64,000 nt of DNA from Ryuthela nishihirai (taxonomy: Eukaryota > Arthropoda > Arachnida > Araneae > Heptathelidae), in the NCBI GenBank assembly GCA_038380435.1, contig JAWZYU010000025.1:25706707-25770706 (forward strand), in the 5' to 3' direction. Shown here piece after piece: positions 43,263 through 53,385 of this stretch. The position numbers and the translations under genes are program-made. The first letter of the stretch is position 1, and each line of letters begins with the position of its first letter. The notes beneath the pieces are model-generated. The model saw only the letters and a list, made by a program, of their open reading frames with translations. It was not told where the DNA came from and did no database searches.

Positions 43263-43464
43263 TACAATCTAAAAGAGAATTTTCTCTTTTATCACTTGAA
43301 AGAAAAAAGCTTAATCTCTACAGACAGATGAATAAGTTAAAACAATAGCTCTTTAAAAAAAAGAGGGGGGGGGGCTGAATAATGAGTCAGGTGCAGTCCT
43401 AGAAGAAATGGGAGGGGCAGCTAAGTCATTTTTCCAAGGTTCATGGTCTCGGAGGCCACAGATA

Positions 43465-43830
43465 TACAGTCGCTCAAAAAATATTCGAACACTAGTTGAT
43501 TACAGAATTCAGAAAAAATATCTGGCAACGATTTTTTTTTAGAAATTAGTGATCTGGCAACCTTCGTGTCACGTGACACGAAGGTTGCCAGATCACTAAT
43601 TTCTAAAAAAAAACGTTGCCAGATATTTTTTCTGAATTCTGTAATCAACCATAGTGTTCGGATATTTTTTAATATATATAATGCGTATGAATATATAATG
43701 CAATGAATATGGAGCGTGTGCAGTTTCCTACCGTTCACAGCAAACTGGAGCGGTTGCGGTTAATGTTCACAGCACATTGAATCGTGTGAGCTCACAAAAA
43801 CCTGGATCGTGTGGGCCCACTCACAGAAAT
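43465..43830. mobile_element. Tc1-type MITE M1 plus one minisatellite unit
   Basis: M1 from TACAGTCGCTCAAAAAAT to GTGTTCGGATATTTTTT (43,465-43,669), lacking its last bases. One ~118-bp unit of the minisatellite seen at 11,720 follows at 43,711-43,830. Confidence 0.75.
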
Positions 43831-43888
43831 GCATATTGCTAATTATTTATTTTATTCTTATATTATTAATTACAATCGTTTATATAAC

Positions 43889-43934
43889 GTACGCCAGTTA
43901 CATATGGAAATGTGTATGTAACTGGCGTACCCTA
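43889..43934. repeat. Palindrome built from hAT MITE sequence
   Basis: GTACGCCAGTTACATA is inverted as TATGTAACTGGCGTAC around a short GGAAATGTG loop. The words are the same as those of the hAT MITEs at 40,715 and 63,390. Confidence 0.65.
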
Positions 43935-44257
43935 TATATTATTAAATAGAATCGTTTTATGACGAAATTAAAATGCTGATACTATTTGGAATGAAAAAAT
44001 TAGTAATACGTACTAGTAGAAACTGAAAGTTCTTGGGTAACATTATTATAAATAATAAGAACCATTCACTTATTAAAGATAGAGAATTCTTAAAAATTAA
44101 TCGAAAGGCAACATAATGTTGATCCTTATTTCTAATTACTAAAGAATGATTAAAATGTTAAATTTATAATTAAAACATATTTTTACGTTTTTTTTTACAG
44201 TTGCAAGAAATTTTGAAATTTAAATTATTCTGAGCCCGACAAAACAGTCCGAACTCC

Positions 44258-44578
44258 TCTCTAATAACTGTTAACATTATTTATTAACAACTGTTAAATA
44301 ACCCCCTATTAACTGTTAACATTATTTATTAACAACTGTTAAATAACCCGCGATTAACTGTTGTTATTTATTAACAACTGTTAAATAACCCCCGATTAAC
44401 TGTTAACATTATTTATTAACAACTGTTAAATAACCCGCGGTTAACTGTTGTTATTTATTAACAACTGTTAAATAACGCGATTAACTGTTAACATTATTTA
44501 TTAACAACTGTTAAATAACGCGATTAACTGTTAACATTATTTATTAACAACTGTTAAATAACCCCTGATTAACTGTTT
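44258..44578 (+). repeat. Minisatellite of ~41-46 bp units, about 7 copies
   Basis: Units of (GA)TTAACTGTTAACATTATTT / ATTAACAACTGTTAAATAAC with small indels. Each carries several TAACTG/CAGTTA words (Myb-type YAACKG). It lies ~350 bp from gene B exon 2, in intron 2. Confidence 0.85.
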
Positions 44579-44919
44579 CCATTTTTGTACCCGCTACATG
44601 TACAATCAAAAGACTATTCCTGCAAACACATAGCTTGACAAACCTTGCTATCTTACCTCCAATTTCTACTCGCGGCATTTGTTTCACCCCTCGAAAACCG
44701 ACTTATTAATCGTTAGGCCATCTCTTGTAAATAATTATTTGAAAATCTAAGAAAATGAATTAATTACTTATTATATTTTATAACATAAAAATGAGGTAGG
44801 AAAATATCTGCTGTTAATGCCAACTTGATTAAAAAGGAATCGAGATCAGTAGCCAACTTATCTTAGTTGAAGAAATAATTTAGAGAGAGACACGAAATTT
44901 AAAAAAAAAAATCACTTAC

Positions 44920-45008
44920 TCCTCTTCTTGACCTTCTTCATGGTCAGCGGTTGCGTAAGCGATTGTTACAACCAGAAGGAAGACGAAAAGTTTCATATTA
45001 ATCAGCAT
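44920..45008 (-). CDS. Gene B, exon 2: start codon and signal peptide
   Basis: 89 nt encode residues 1-29 plus GA. It begins exactly at ATG after a TTTCCAG acceptor and ends at GAGGA|GTAAGTG. The product starts MLINMK, then the hydrophobic core LFVFLLVVTIAYA, a TA|D-type cleavage region, and an acidic mature start (DHEEGQEEE). A second Met lies at residue 5. Phase (2) and layout equal gene A exon 2. The 9.6-kb distance to exon 3 is large, so transcript evidence would be needed to exclude an additional gene between, but no competing terminal exon was seen. Confidence 0.7.
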
Positions 45009-45169
45009 CTGGAAATTCACAAAAGAAAATTGTATTAAATACCTTTGCAGTTTGCGCCTTATTTCAGTTTGAAATACCAATTTAAATTAGGAATGAAACA
45101 TTGCTAAAAATTATCACATTATTTATTATAGGATACTACAATGTTTTCGTTATTAATATGACATCTTGA

Positions 45170-45370
45170 AAGGTGTAGTTGTATCACTTCTGAGTGGCGC
45201 TTGTTTTGCAGATAGCCAGTTTAAATAAATAACTAGTCACAACGACTAGAAGAGTAAAATATGGATAAGGGGAAGGCAACTGGTAGTAGAGATGTTTTTT
45301 CTTATCTCCGAGCTGTGCTTTTGGGCATATCATGGGTTAAATGGCCATGGTCCCAAGGAAACAGTTCCTA
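45170..45370 (-). mobile_element. SINE1 relics
   Basis: Two degraded tail-end pieces: CACTTCTGAGTGGCGCTTGT at 45,186 and TCCGAGCTGTGCTTTTGGGC at 45,306, followed by ATGGGTTAAATGGCCATGG. Confidence 0.45.
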
Positions 45371-45788
45371 GCTCGTTAGGTAACTATAGGTGACCAGATA
45401 TCCCGATTATCAACTTATTTTTCCGACGTCCCGAAAAGTCTTCGGAAAGCTGTTTTGTCCCAGGTTTAGAAAACGAAACGTTTTTCGAAAATATGTAACT
45501 CAAATATAGCATTATGTCTAATGTTGGAAAATATACTATAAAATCACATAAATCATAAATCGATATAAACTAGGGTGAGCAGATTTAAAGAGAAAGATCC
45601 GAAAACTTTTGATAATTCAGTCTGAAGGATTGACTTTTCATGAAATTATATTGAAAACTAAATAAAAAAAAATATATTAAAAAGTAAAACAATCACTTTC
45701 ATTTAGAATATATTTTGTTCATTATTGCACATAATAAGAACCTTAAATATCTAATAGCACAAAATTAAACTTGAATAACGTAGGTTGA

Positions 45789-46037
45789 TTAATAAAAATC
45801 ACTGTCATTGTGTATATTTACCATAAAAGGAATTTCCCGAATAATATTTTCATTTTCGGCAAGTTTTGCAGTAATGATCTCACAAGAGTCACGGAAATGT
45901 GCTGTCACTTGCAACAAAGCATTCACGGCGTCCACTTTTACACGTGATTTCTCACCCATATTAAATTCACATTGAAAAATTCCTTTCAATTGGATGGAAA
46001 GGGAAATTCTTCTTCGGAAATTTTCTTTGCTGATTTC
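45789..46037 (-). other. Coding-like fragment, unrecognised
   Basis: On the minus strand an 82-codon open frame runs from after a TAA (46,038-46,040) to a TAG/TAA-type stop at 45,789. Its residues look protein-like: FRRRISLSIQLKGIFQCEFN, then MGEKSRVKVDAVNALLQVTA and AKLAENENIIREIPF. No family is recognised and there is no convincing start or splice site. It may be an exon relic, a retropseudogene, or chance; it lies inside gene B intron 1. Confidence 0.25.
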
Positions 46038-46491
46038 TTATTTCATAAACTGAGAAAGTTGCCGCAGAACGATGCCAGATGCCAGGTTCTAAACCCCGTC
46101 CCATTACAGGTTGGGACTTAATTGTTTTTTTTTATCCCAAAACAGGTAGAACTTGTGTTCCAAATTCGGGACCTATCGTCACCGAAATCTGTTAAAACAG
46201 ATATATTATCAACAAAAATCATGCATTCTCTACTGGTCCGCAAGCATAGCACTATCATTATAATGATGATTAAGGACATCAATATTTCAATCATCTGCAC
46301 TGCGACCTAAATTTGTTTATAACTATTCTTTTACTATTCTATAAGACCTGCTCTAGCTGTACATTCAATTTAATATTTGAAAAAATATCTCAATCCGAAT
46401 TTCAGAGATATATCTGTAGATGTTTATTTGTCGGTGACAGCCTCGTTAATAAACATGAAATTTATCACGAGGCAGTGTTTCGCAGCCAATG

Positions 46492-46997
46492 TACAGTCAC
46501 TCAAAAAAGTATCCGAACACTATGGTTGATTACAGAATTCAGAAAAAATATCTGGCAACGATTTTTTTAGAAATTAGTGATCTGGCAACCCTCGTGTCAC
46601 ATGCCAGATCACTAATTTCTAAAAAAGTCGTTGCCAGATATTTTTTCTGAATTCTGTAATCAACCATAGTGTTCGGATACTTTTTTGAGCGACTGTAGGT
46701 GGTCATATTATTTTGATACTAGATCGTGTGGGCTCACTCACGGAAATATTGAGCGTGTGCAGTTACCGTTCACAGCAAACTGGAGCGTGTGCAGTAACTG
46801 CACACGCTCCAGTTTGCTGTGAACGGTAACGAGCGTGTACAGTTGCTGTACACGCTCCAGATATTTTTCCTGAATTCTGTAATCACGTGACACGAAGGTT
46901 GCCAGATCACTAATTTCTAAAAAAAAAATCGTTGCCAGATATTTTTTCTGAATTCTGTAATCAACCATAGTGTTCGGATAAATTTTCGAGCGACTGT
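46492..46997. mobile_element. Tc1-type MITE M1 followed by its extended partner unit
   Basis: A basic M1 (46,492-46,697) is followed immediately by GGTGGTCATATTATTTTGAT, the GAGCGTGTGCAGTTACCG stem-loop block, and a second M1 right arm (to 46,997, end degraded to TTCGAGCGACTGTA). The same order recurs at 51,570-52,200 and from 63,652. Confidence 0.85.
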
Positions 46998-47754
46998 ACC
47001 GTCTCAAAATTCCTTATATGCCACAATACATTTGAAATTAATTATATTCTACGTACATAATACAATAAAAACTACAGTCAAGACAAAACATTTCCCGGTG
47101 TTCTCTACACGTTGAAATAATTCGAGATACAGCTAATTATTCATCAATGCAATGAATTATTTTTCTTTCTGTTGCCAAATCCTGTTAACATGTTAGAAAT
47201 TATTTTTTGATTGACAGCGAACAACCGTAACTGGTAGCATTGAATAAACTTCAGATGTGCTGTCAGATAAAAAATATATGAGAAGCACTATCTTAAAATC
47301 AAGCTTACAAATACAATTAAAACCAAAGCTAAAATAACAGCACTGAAAGTTAGAACTATTTCATCGTTCTCTATATTTTGTAAACATTACTATTAAAAAC
47401 GTTAATTTATTCACACAGCAACGGACTGTAAGAAATTATTTTCCTTCTGTTGTCAGATCCCGTTACATTAAAAATTAATTTGTTTTAGGTTTTGGACGGT
47501 CTTTAAATTACAGAATTTAACGAACTTCAAAAGTTTGACGTCAGATAAAAAAAAAATCTTAACTAAGACTTACAATAATAAAAACAAGCTCAGTTGAATG
47601 ATTAGTCTTAAAATATGGAAGTTATGGACAGTAATTAGTTTTCCGCGTTTTCTCGAAGCATAGCTCAAAGCAAGAGGAAGTAAACAACATTAGCAAAACT
47701 CACGTATAAACATCGCAATACATTTCTGACATAAAGCTATTCTTAATAATATAC

Positions 47755-47818
47755 CTTGAGAGCAAAGCTTCAGCTTTAGGCACCAAGAGGCTCAAACCAC
47801 TCTTCACTGCTGCGTCTG
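47755..47818 (-). other. Gene B exon 1 (5' untranslated)
   Basis: Placed between the TATA box and the CTCAAG|GTATAT donor. CTCATTTCCATTTTCA near its start resembles gene A. The start site is inferred. Confidence 0.5.
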
Positions 47819-47843
47819 TAGTGAAAATGGAAATGAGCCGCCC

Positions 47844-47972
47844 TTTATATACCTCATACGAACACTGGGTAACATTTTTTCTTACCTATTCGGTGAAAGA
47901 GATGGCAAGGCACGAAGCAAACCAACACTTCCTTCTGAGATTATAGAGGGGGAATTTCCGAGATGATTCATT
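47844..47972 (-). promoter_or_regulatory. Gene B promoter: TATATAAA plus conserved upstream block
   Basis: TATATAAA at 47,851-47,844. TCTCAGAAGGAAGT at 47,940-47,927, 76 bp upstream (84 bp in gene A). TCTCGGAA and AATGAATCA lie at 47,972-47,950. The order matches gene A, while the sequence between is not alike, pointing to selected regulatory sites. Confidence 0.65.
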
Positions 47973-48377
47973 TTTATTTATGATCTACTTTTACTGTACG
48001 ATATATATGCGAACACAATGGGGCAATTTTTATTGATTGAGAAGAAATAAGACACACCTCAAAAGACTAGGGGCGACGGAAGAGTTTCTTGGGTCATCAC
48101 ACCTTGCAGAGTGAGGGGAAAAAAATACATATGAATATTCCTTTCCCAATATTTGTATTCGGTTGTTTGTGCTATCACTGCCAAGCACGTAAATGTTGAA
48201 GAATAACTCTGATTAGTGAGAGCCACTTTCTTTTTTATGAATGTTGTGTCCAGTAGACGTCGTGATTAACATATTAAGCAATGTGATGTTATTTGTAATG
48301 AAATGTTAGCAGGAGTATACAAAGATATTTATTCGGTTACTTAATTAAGCTGATGTCCAAGCAAAGTCAGCACGAGG
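47973..48377. other. Unassigned sequence upstream of gene B
   Basis: No gene or repeat recognised. Confidence 0.35.
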
Positions 48378-49849
48378 TACAGTCGCTCAAAAAAAGTATC
48401 CAAACACTATGGTTATAATAATAATAGTAATCTTCATTTTATTCCGCCAGTCAATACAATATACATTTACATAGCATAATTATCTAACAACAATTAATAT
48501 ATACATGAGAAAAATTGAGAAGTGAAATAGCTGAGAGATATCAATTGCATCAGAAAAGGTAAATAACAATCACATTAAATATTGGTGTTTAATAGGAAAG
48601 GCGAAATAAAAAAAGGAGAGCATAGTAAGCTGACGCTTATTTTTAGTTAATGCTCCCTATTTCCTTTAGTTCAATTATGACAACAGTAAAGTATACAATA
48701 ATTCAAATAGTACAATAATTCAATAGTATAAAAGGTCAAATGGTTATGAGACATATTACACTGATACATAGAAGAAGGTTTCATTGCTTTGTAAGAAGAA
48801 ACGTTCTACATTTGATTTTAAATAATTTTAAAGATTTTGCATTTTAAACATCATCAGGAAATTCAGACCAAATTTTTACTGCATTGTATTTGATAGATCT
48901 CTGCCCAATTGATAATCGACACATAGGTATACTCAGATCCTCTCTATGACGTGTTTCATAATTATGAAAATTCGAAAGACTGAAAATGGTCTTTAAATCT
49001 ATCCAATTTAATGAATCTCATTGTAATCCGAATACACAAAGTTTCCTGATATCAGTTTGTAATTATTATAGACATTAAGAATTTTAACCTCAGAAAATAA
49101 ATGTGCCACGGGATCATAATATCTTTTACCAACAATATATCTAACAATTCTTTTCTGAAGACGATATATAGCATTCAGATTATAGTCAAAAGTATTACCC
49201 CAGACTAAAATTCCATATGTTATATAAGAATAAATGAAAGAGTAGTATAAATTTGTCAAAATTTGTTTGTTAACCAGATGACGTATTTTACCAATCATAC
49301 CAATATTCCTCGACAGAGTGATTCTCAGCTGCTTTACATGAAATGACCAGTTCAGATTTTCATTGATCCATATTCCTAAGAATTTATATTCAGTGCATCT
49401 ATTTAGCTTAATTTCATTAATCTTCACATCGAAACATTTCTCATCGATATTTTTGTTTTTATTTTTATAAATCATGTATTTGGATTTCTTGACATTTATT
49501 AATAAATTGTTATGTCTGTACCATTCAAATATAATATTTAGAGAGTAGTTAACACTGCTAATCAGGCTTGCAGAATCTTGGTTGAAATCGATAATACTTG
49601 TATCATCAGCATATAATAACATCTTTGAATTAATGTGTAACTTTGCTAAGTCGTTAATGTAAAGTAGGAAAAGGATCGGACCAAGAATCGAAAATTGAGG
49701 CACATCTCTGTAAATAAAATGTTCATCTGATATACTACCATTTGCTTCTACAAGAGCTTTCCTCTGAAATAAGTAGCTTCTTAACCAGTTATTTATTTTA
49801 CCTCTCAGGCCATAAAATTCAATTTTCTTTAACAAAATTTCGTCGTTAA

Positions 49850-50600
49850 CCCTTTCACGACTAAGGGAAACATTTTTCCCATTTTAAAATTGGTGATTGT
49901 CGTATTTAATTATAACCTTATCTGCATTTTTTTATACAGAATGTCAAAATAGAACGTATGCCGAACGCAATTACGTAAACGGGAACGTTTAGAAAACAAA
50001 AACAGAACTGTCAGGACGCATAATATATGTACTATGTGCAATGTCCATCTTTGCCTCACTACCAAAAGAAATTGCTTCGCAGAATATCATAATTAGCACA
50101 TCATTTTGTATAGTAATTTTATTTCATAATTTTGTATTATTTTAGTTAACATTTTGTTCTAATAAATAAATAAATAAATACCCCCTCAAGTAGCTGCTTG
50201 CCACAGAGGTCTGACAGGAGCCTGTCAGTTTATATGCCACAGTAGGAGATCTGAGAGGATGGCAGGACCTCAGCAGAAAAACGACACACACATCCATGCC
50301 TAATTCCGGGGCTCGAACCCAGGTCCCTTAGATCAGTAGCCAAGCGTGCTAACCACTCGGCCACGGGACGGCACTTTGTTCTAATAAACCAATAAATAAA
50401 AGACATTGCATAATAAGCCTAACTATAATTTGTGTTACCTTTTTAGTCCTTTGGGAAAAATATTTCCCATAAAATTCCAAAAAAACTACACATTGTTATG
50501 TATTTTTCTTATGATTTTTATTTATTTTACGTCTAAACAAACTAAAATAAACAGTTACATACTAATATTTACTCTTAGAAACCTTATGATCCTGAAAGGG
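49850..50600. mobile_element. piggyBac-type non-autonomous element
   Basis: TTAA at 49,846-49,849 and 50,601-50,604 flank inverted ends CCCTTTCACGA and CCCTTTCAGGA. Length is 751 bp including a SINE2. Removing one TTAA copy and the element restores the LINE reading frame, proof of a clean insertion. No transposase is present. Confidence 0.8.
50168..50376 (-). mobile_element. SINE2 inside the piggyBac-type element
   Basis: Full-length minus-strand copy from an (AATAAAT)n-like tail to the GGCCGAGTGGTTAGCACGC head. Possible target repeat GCACTTTGTTCTAATAA / TTTTGTTCTAATAA on the two sides. Confidence 0.85.
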
Positions 50601-52200
50601 TTAATACTGTCAAATGCTTTCGTAAAATCAAGATATACAGCTAATCCAATGTGACCTGCATCCAAATGATTGACAATATGCTCATATAAATCTGCAATGG
50701 CTGTCTGAGTAGATTTTTTATTTTGAAAACCATATTGTTGTTGTGTGATAATTTTCATATTATCTAGGAATTTAGTAATACTGTTCAAATTAGCTTTTCA
50801 AAGATTTTCGAGAAGATTGGCAAAATTGAAATAGGTCTGTAGTTTTCTATATTTTCTTTATCACCTGATTATGTATGGGAAGAATTCTGGCAATTTTCAT
50901 TTTATCCGGGAATACTTCGTTTATTATTGATAAATTAAATATATAGCACAAAGGTTCTTTTATTGTATGTATAACCTTTTTAATTACATTAATATTTATG
51001 TCATCTATACCTGGTGACTTATCAGCTCCTAGATCATTCACTATGTTACTGATCTCTTGAGTAACAATTGGCATGACATAAAATGTCTGGTATATGCACT
51101 CAATTTGATATTTATATTTGCCATGAAATGTTTCAGTTTGTTTCAGTATCAATTCGTTAACGGTATCATGAAAATAGCTATTGAAGGCATTGGACTTCGC
51201 ATAGTCATCAGCAATAATTGCATCATCAGAAGAAATGTCTCCTGCTATTGACTTACATTTATTTCTACCCAAAACATCGTTGAGATATTTCCATTTCTGT
51301 TTAGAATTTTTGCTAGAATCAAATCTATGTTATAATAGGCGTTCTTTGTTTCTCTGATTTGGATAGTAACGAAATTACGAAATTCTTTATATGCAGAACT
51401 GTCATCCTCTAAATAGGTTTCTTTTGCTTTTTTGTATAAATTATCTCTTTTAGTTATTAATTTTTTCAGGATCCAAGGAGCATATTTATTTGGCCTTTGG
51501 AACTTCTTAATACCCGTGGCCAAATATTTATTATAGTGATTTATAAAAATATTTATGAAATAATTATATGATTGCAGAATTCAGAAAAAATATCTGGCAA
51601 GGATTTTTTTAGAAATTTGTGATCTGGAAACCTTCGTGTCACGTGACACGAAGGTTGCCAGATCACTAATTCCAAAAAAATCGTTGCCAGATATTTTTCC
51701 TGAATTTTGTAATCAACCATAGTGTTCGGATACTTTTTTGAGCGACTGTAGGTGGTCATATTATTTTGATACTAGATCGTGTGGGCTCACTCATGGAGAT
51801 ATTGAGCGTGTGCAGTTACCGTTCACAGCAAACTGGAGCGTGTGCAGTAACTGCACACGCTCCAGTTTGCTGTGAACGGTAACTGGAGCGTGTACAGTTG
51901 CTGTACACGCTCCAGATATTTTTTCTGAATTCTGTAATCAACCATAGTGTTCGGATACTTTTTTGAGCGACTGTAGGTGGTCATATTATTTTGATACTAG
52001 ATCGTGTGGGCTCACTCACGGAGATATTGAGCGTGTGCAGTTACCGTTCACAGCAAACTGGAGCGTGTGCAGTAACTGCACACGCTCCAGTTTGCTGTGA
52101 ACGGTAACTGGAGCGTGTACAGTTGCTGTACACGCTCCAGATATTTTTTCTGAATTCTGTAATCAACCATAGTGTTCGGATACTTTTTTGAGCGACTGTA

Positions 52201-52650
52201 CCCTCGGATAATTTGCCGGGGTGCCATGAGCGAAAGGGCGCCAGATGCTCGGAGAAGCATATAGAAAAGCATTTTTGGTTATTTTTTATAGCTCTGTTCT
52301 TAATGAATATTTATTATATGAAAATGATAATTGCATTCTTATAATAAAAAGATAAAAATTATTTTATGTTGCATTTACTTAAGGGGCGTCAGCAGGAAGT
52401 TTTTCAGGGGAGGACCAAAACAAATTAAAGTTTAAAGGTAAAAAGAGGTGATGCAAAAATGCCCGAAAAAAACTTAATATTGGAAATACATCCAAAAATA
52501 TTTATCCATATTAAAAATGAAAATAAATGGCATGCTTCCAAAAACTAAAGAAACATATCGATATTAGCATTTTGTTAAAGAAGAAAGAGAATTAACTTTT
52601 TGGTAAGTCAGTACTAACTAAACGGCACCCGGCGCTGCCAAAATGTTATT
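52201..52650. other. Unassigned AT-rich sequence
   Basis: No gene recognised. Confidence 0.35.
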
Positions 52651-52654
52651 TTTA

Positions 52655-52862
52655 ATCATGGCCGAGTGGTTAGCGCGCTTGGCTAATGATCTAAGGGACC
52701 TGGGTTCGAGTCCCGGGTAAGGCATGGATGTATGTGTCGTTTTTCTGCTGAGGTCCTGCCATCCTCTCAGACCTTTTACTTTGGCATATAAACTGACAGG
52801 CTCCTGTCAGACCTCTGTGGCAAGCAGCTGCTTGAGGGGGTATTTATTTTTTTTTTTTTATA
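52655..52862 (+). mobile_element. SINE2, full length
   Basis: CATGGCCGAGTGGTTAGCGC head, box B GGGTTCGAGTCCC, body, CAAGCAGCTGCTTGAGGGGG, and a T-rich TATTTATTTTT tail. Confidence 0.88.
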
Positions 52863-52902
52863 TATTCTTAATTTTACTGCACTAAAGGTAAGTTTAGTAA
52901 GT

Positions 52903-53385
52903 ACTCCTTCCCTTCCACACGACACTTTAGCGCTTATTCAACATGAAGAAAATTTCTCGCTCTTTGCTTGGGTCGTTGATGACGTCAGCGAACTCTCTCA
53001 TTCCACGTGGCTTAGTTTCTACCTAAATTATCGAGATTTTATTTCCGTTATGTCAGATTTGCTGCCAGGTCTCCCTTGATAGGTATTCACTCGAAGAAGA
53101 GCTATGCACCGGTCCCCTGTGATGATGCATAGAACCGGTCAGGCCTAGCACCTGATGTCCGACCCCACCTTCCCCATGGTGCAGGCCGTCAGTACCTTTC
53201 AAAAGAGAGACTCTCTTGTAGAAGTGAACGGAAGAGGAGGGCTACCAGATCAGTGTGGCCTACTCATCTGGTCAGTAGGCCACACTGATCTGGAGTGTTT
53301 TCGTTGACGTCATCAACCACCAAAGCAAATACCGAGAAAATTTCTTCATGTTGAATATGCGCTAAAGTGTCAGGAGGGGAGGGGG
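52903..53385. repeat. Inverted repeat flanking a LINE 5' end
   Basis: CACTTTAGCGC.TATTCAACATGAAGAAA...GATGACGTCA (52,920-52,987) is inverted at about 53,306-53,375. Just inside, CCAGATCAGTGTGGCCTACT is inverted at 53,275-53,294. LINE 5' sequence lies between and beyond. Confidence 0.75.

Larger units (their letters stand above)
35289..44919 (-). other. Gene B intron 2, about 9.6 kb, rich in repeats
   Basis: Inferred from the phase-matched donor at 44,919 (GGA|GTAAGTG) and acceptor at 35,289. It contains SINE1, SINE2, MITEs, minisatellites and a transposase relic (listed separately). Stretches at 36,130-36,800, 38,090-38,560, 38,830-39,600, 40,441-40,700, 41,560-42,480 and 42,670-43,200 show nothing recognisable. 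Confidence 0.5.
45009..47754 (-). other. Gene B intron 1
   Basis: Donor CAAG|GTATATTATT (47,754 side) and acceptor TTTCCAG (45,009 side). It holds SINE1 relics (45,170-45,370), an unrecognised coding-like piece (45,789-46,037), and a Tc1-type MITE pair (46,492-46,997). The rest, including 47,000-47,754, is AT-rich with nothing recognised. Confidence 0.5.
48415..51569 (-). mobile_element. CR1/Jockey-like LINE, 5'-truncated, inactive
   Basis: The minus strand carries a reverse transcriptase: PWILKKLITKRDNLYKKAK near 51,460, ADKSPGIDDININVIKK near 51,000, YLDFTKAFDSIN near 50,620, SILGPILFLLYINDL near 49,680, YADDTSII near 49,610, and FLGIWINENLNWSFHVKQL near 49,380. Frames are broken in at least two places. 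The endonuclease is absent. It ends in a (TAT/ATT)n tail at 48,415. A TTAA-flanked element (49,850-50,600) interrupts the RT codons exactly, and the frame resumes after it. The clade is inferred from motif style. Confidence 0.8.
48378..52200. mobile_element. Tc1-type MITE array split by a LINE
   Basis: The M1 left end (48,378-48,414, to ACTATGGTT) resumes at 51,570 (GATTGCAGAATTC) and completes at 51,750. Two tandem 225-bp units follow (from 51,751 and 51,976), each beginning GGTGGTCATATTATTTTGAT and ending GAGCGACTGTA. Confidence 0.85.

Noticed and set aside
45380..45600. Possible hAT ends (TAGGTGACCAGAT, TAGGGTGAGCAGATT)
   Set aside because: The two motifs face the same way and no 8-bp target duplication was found.
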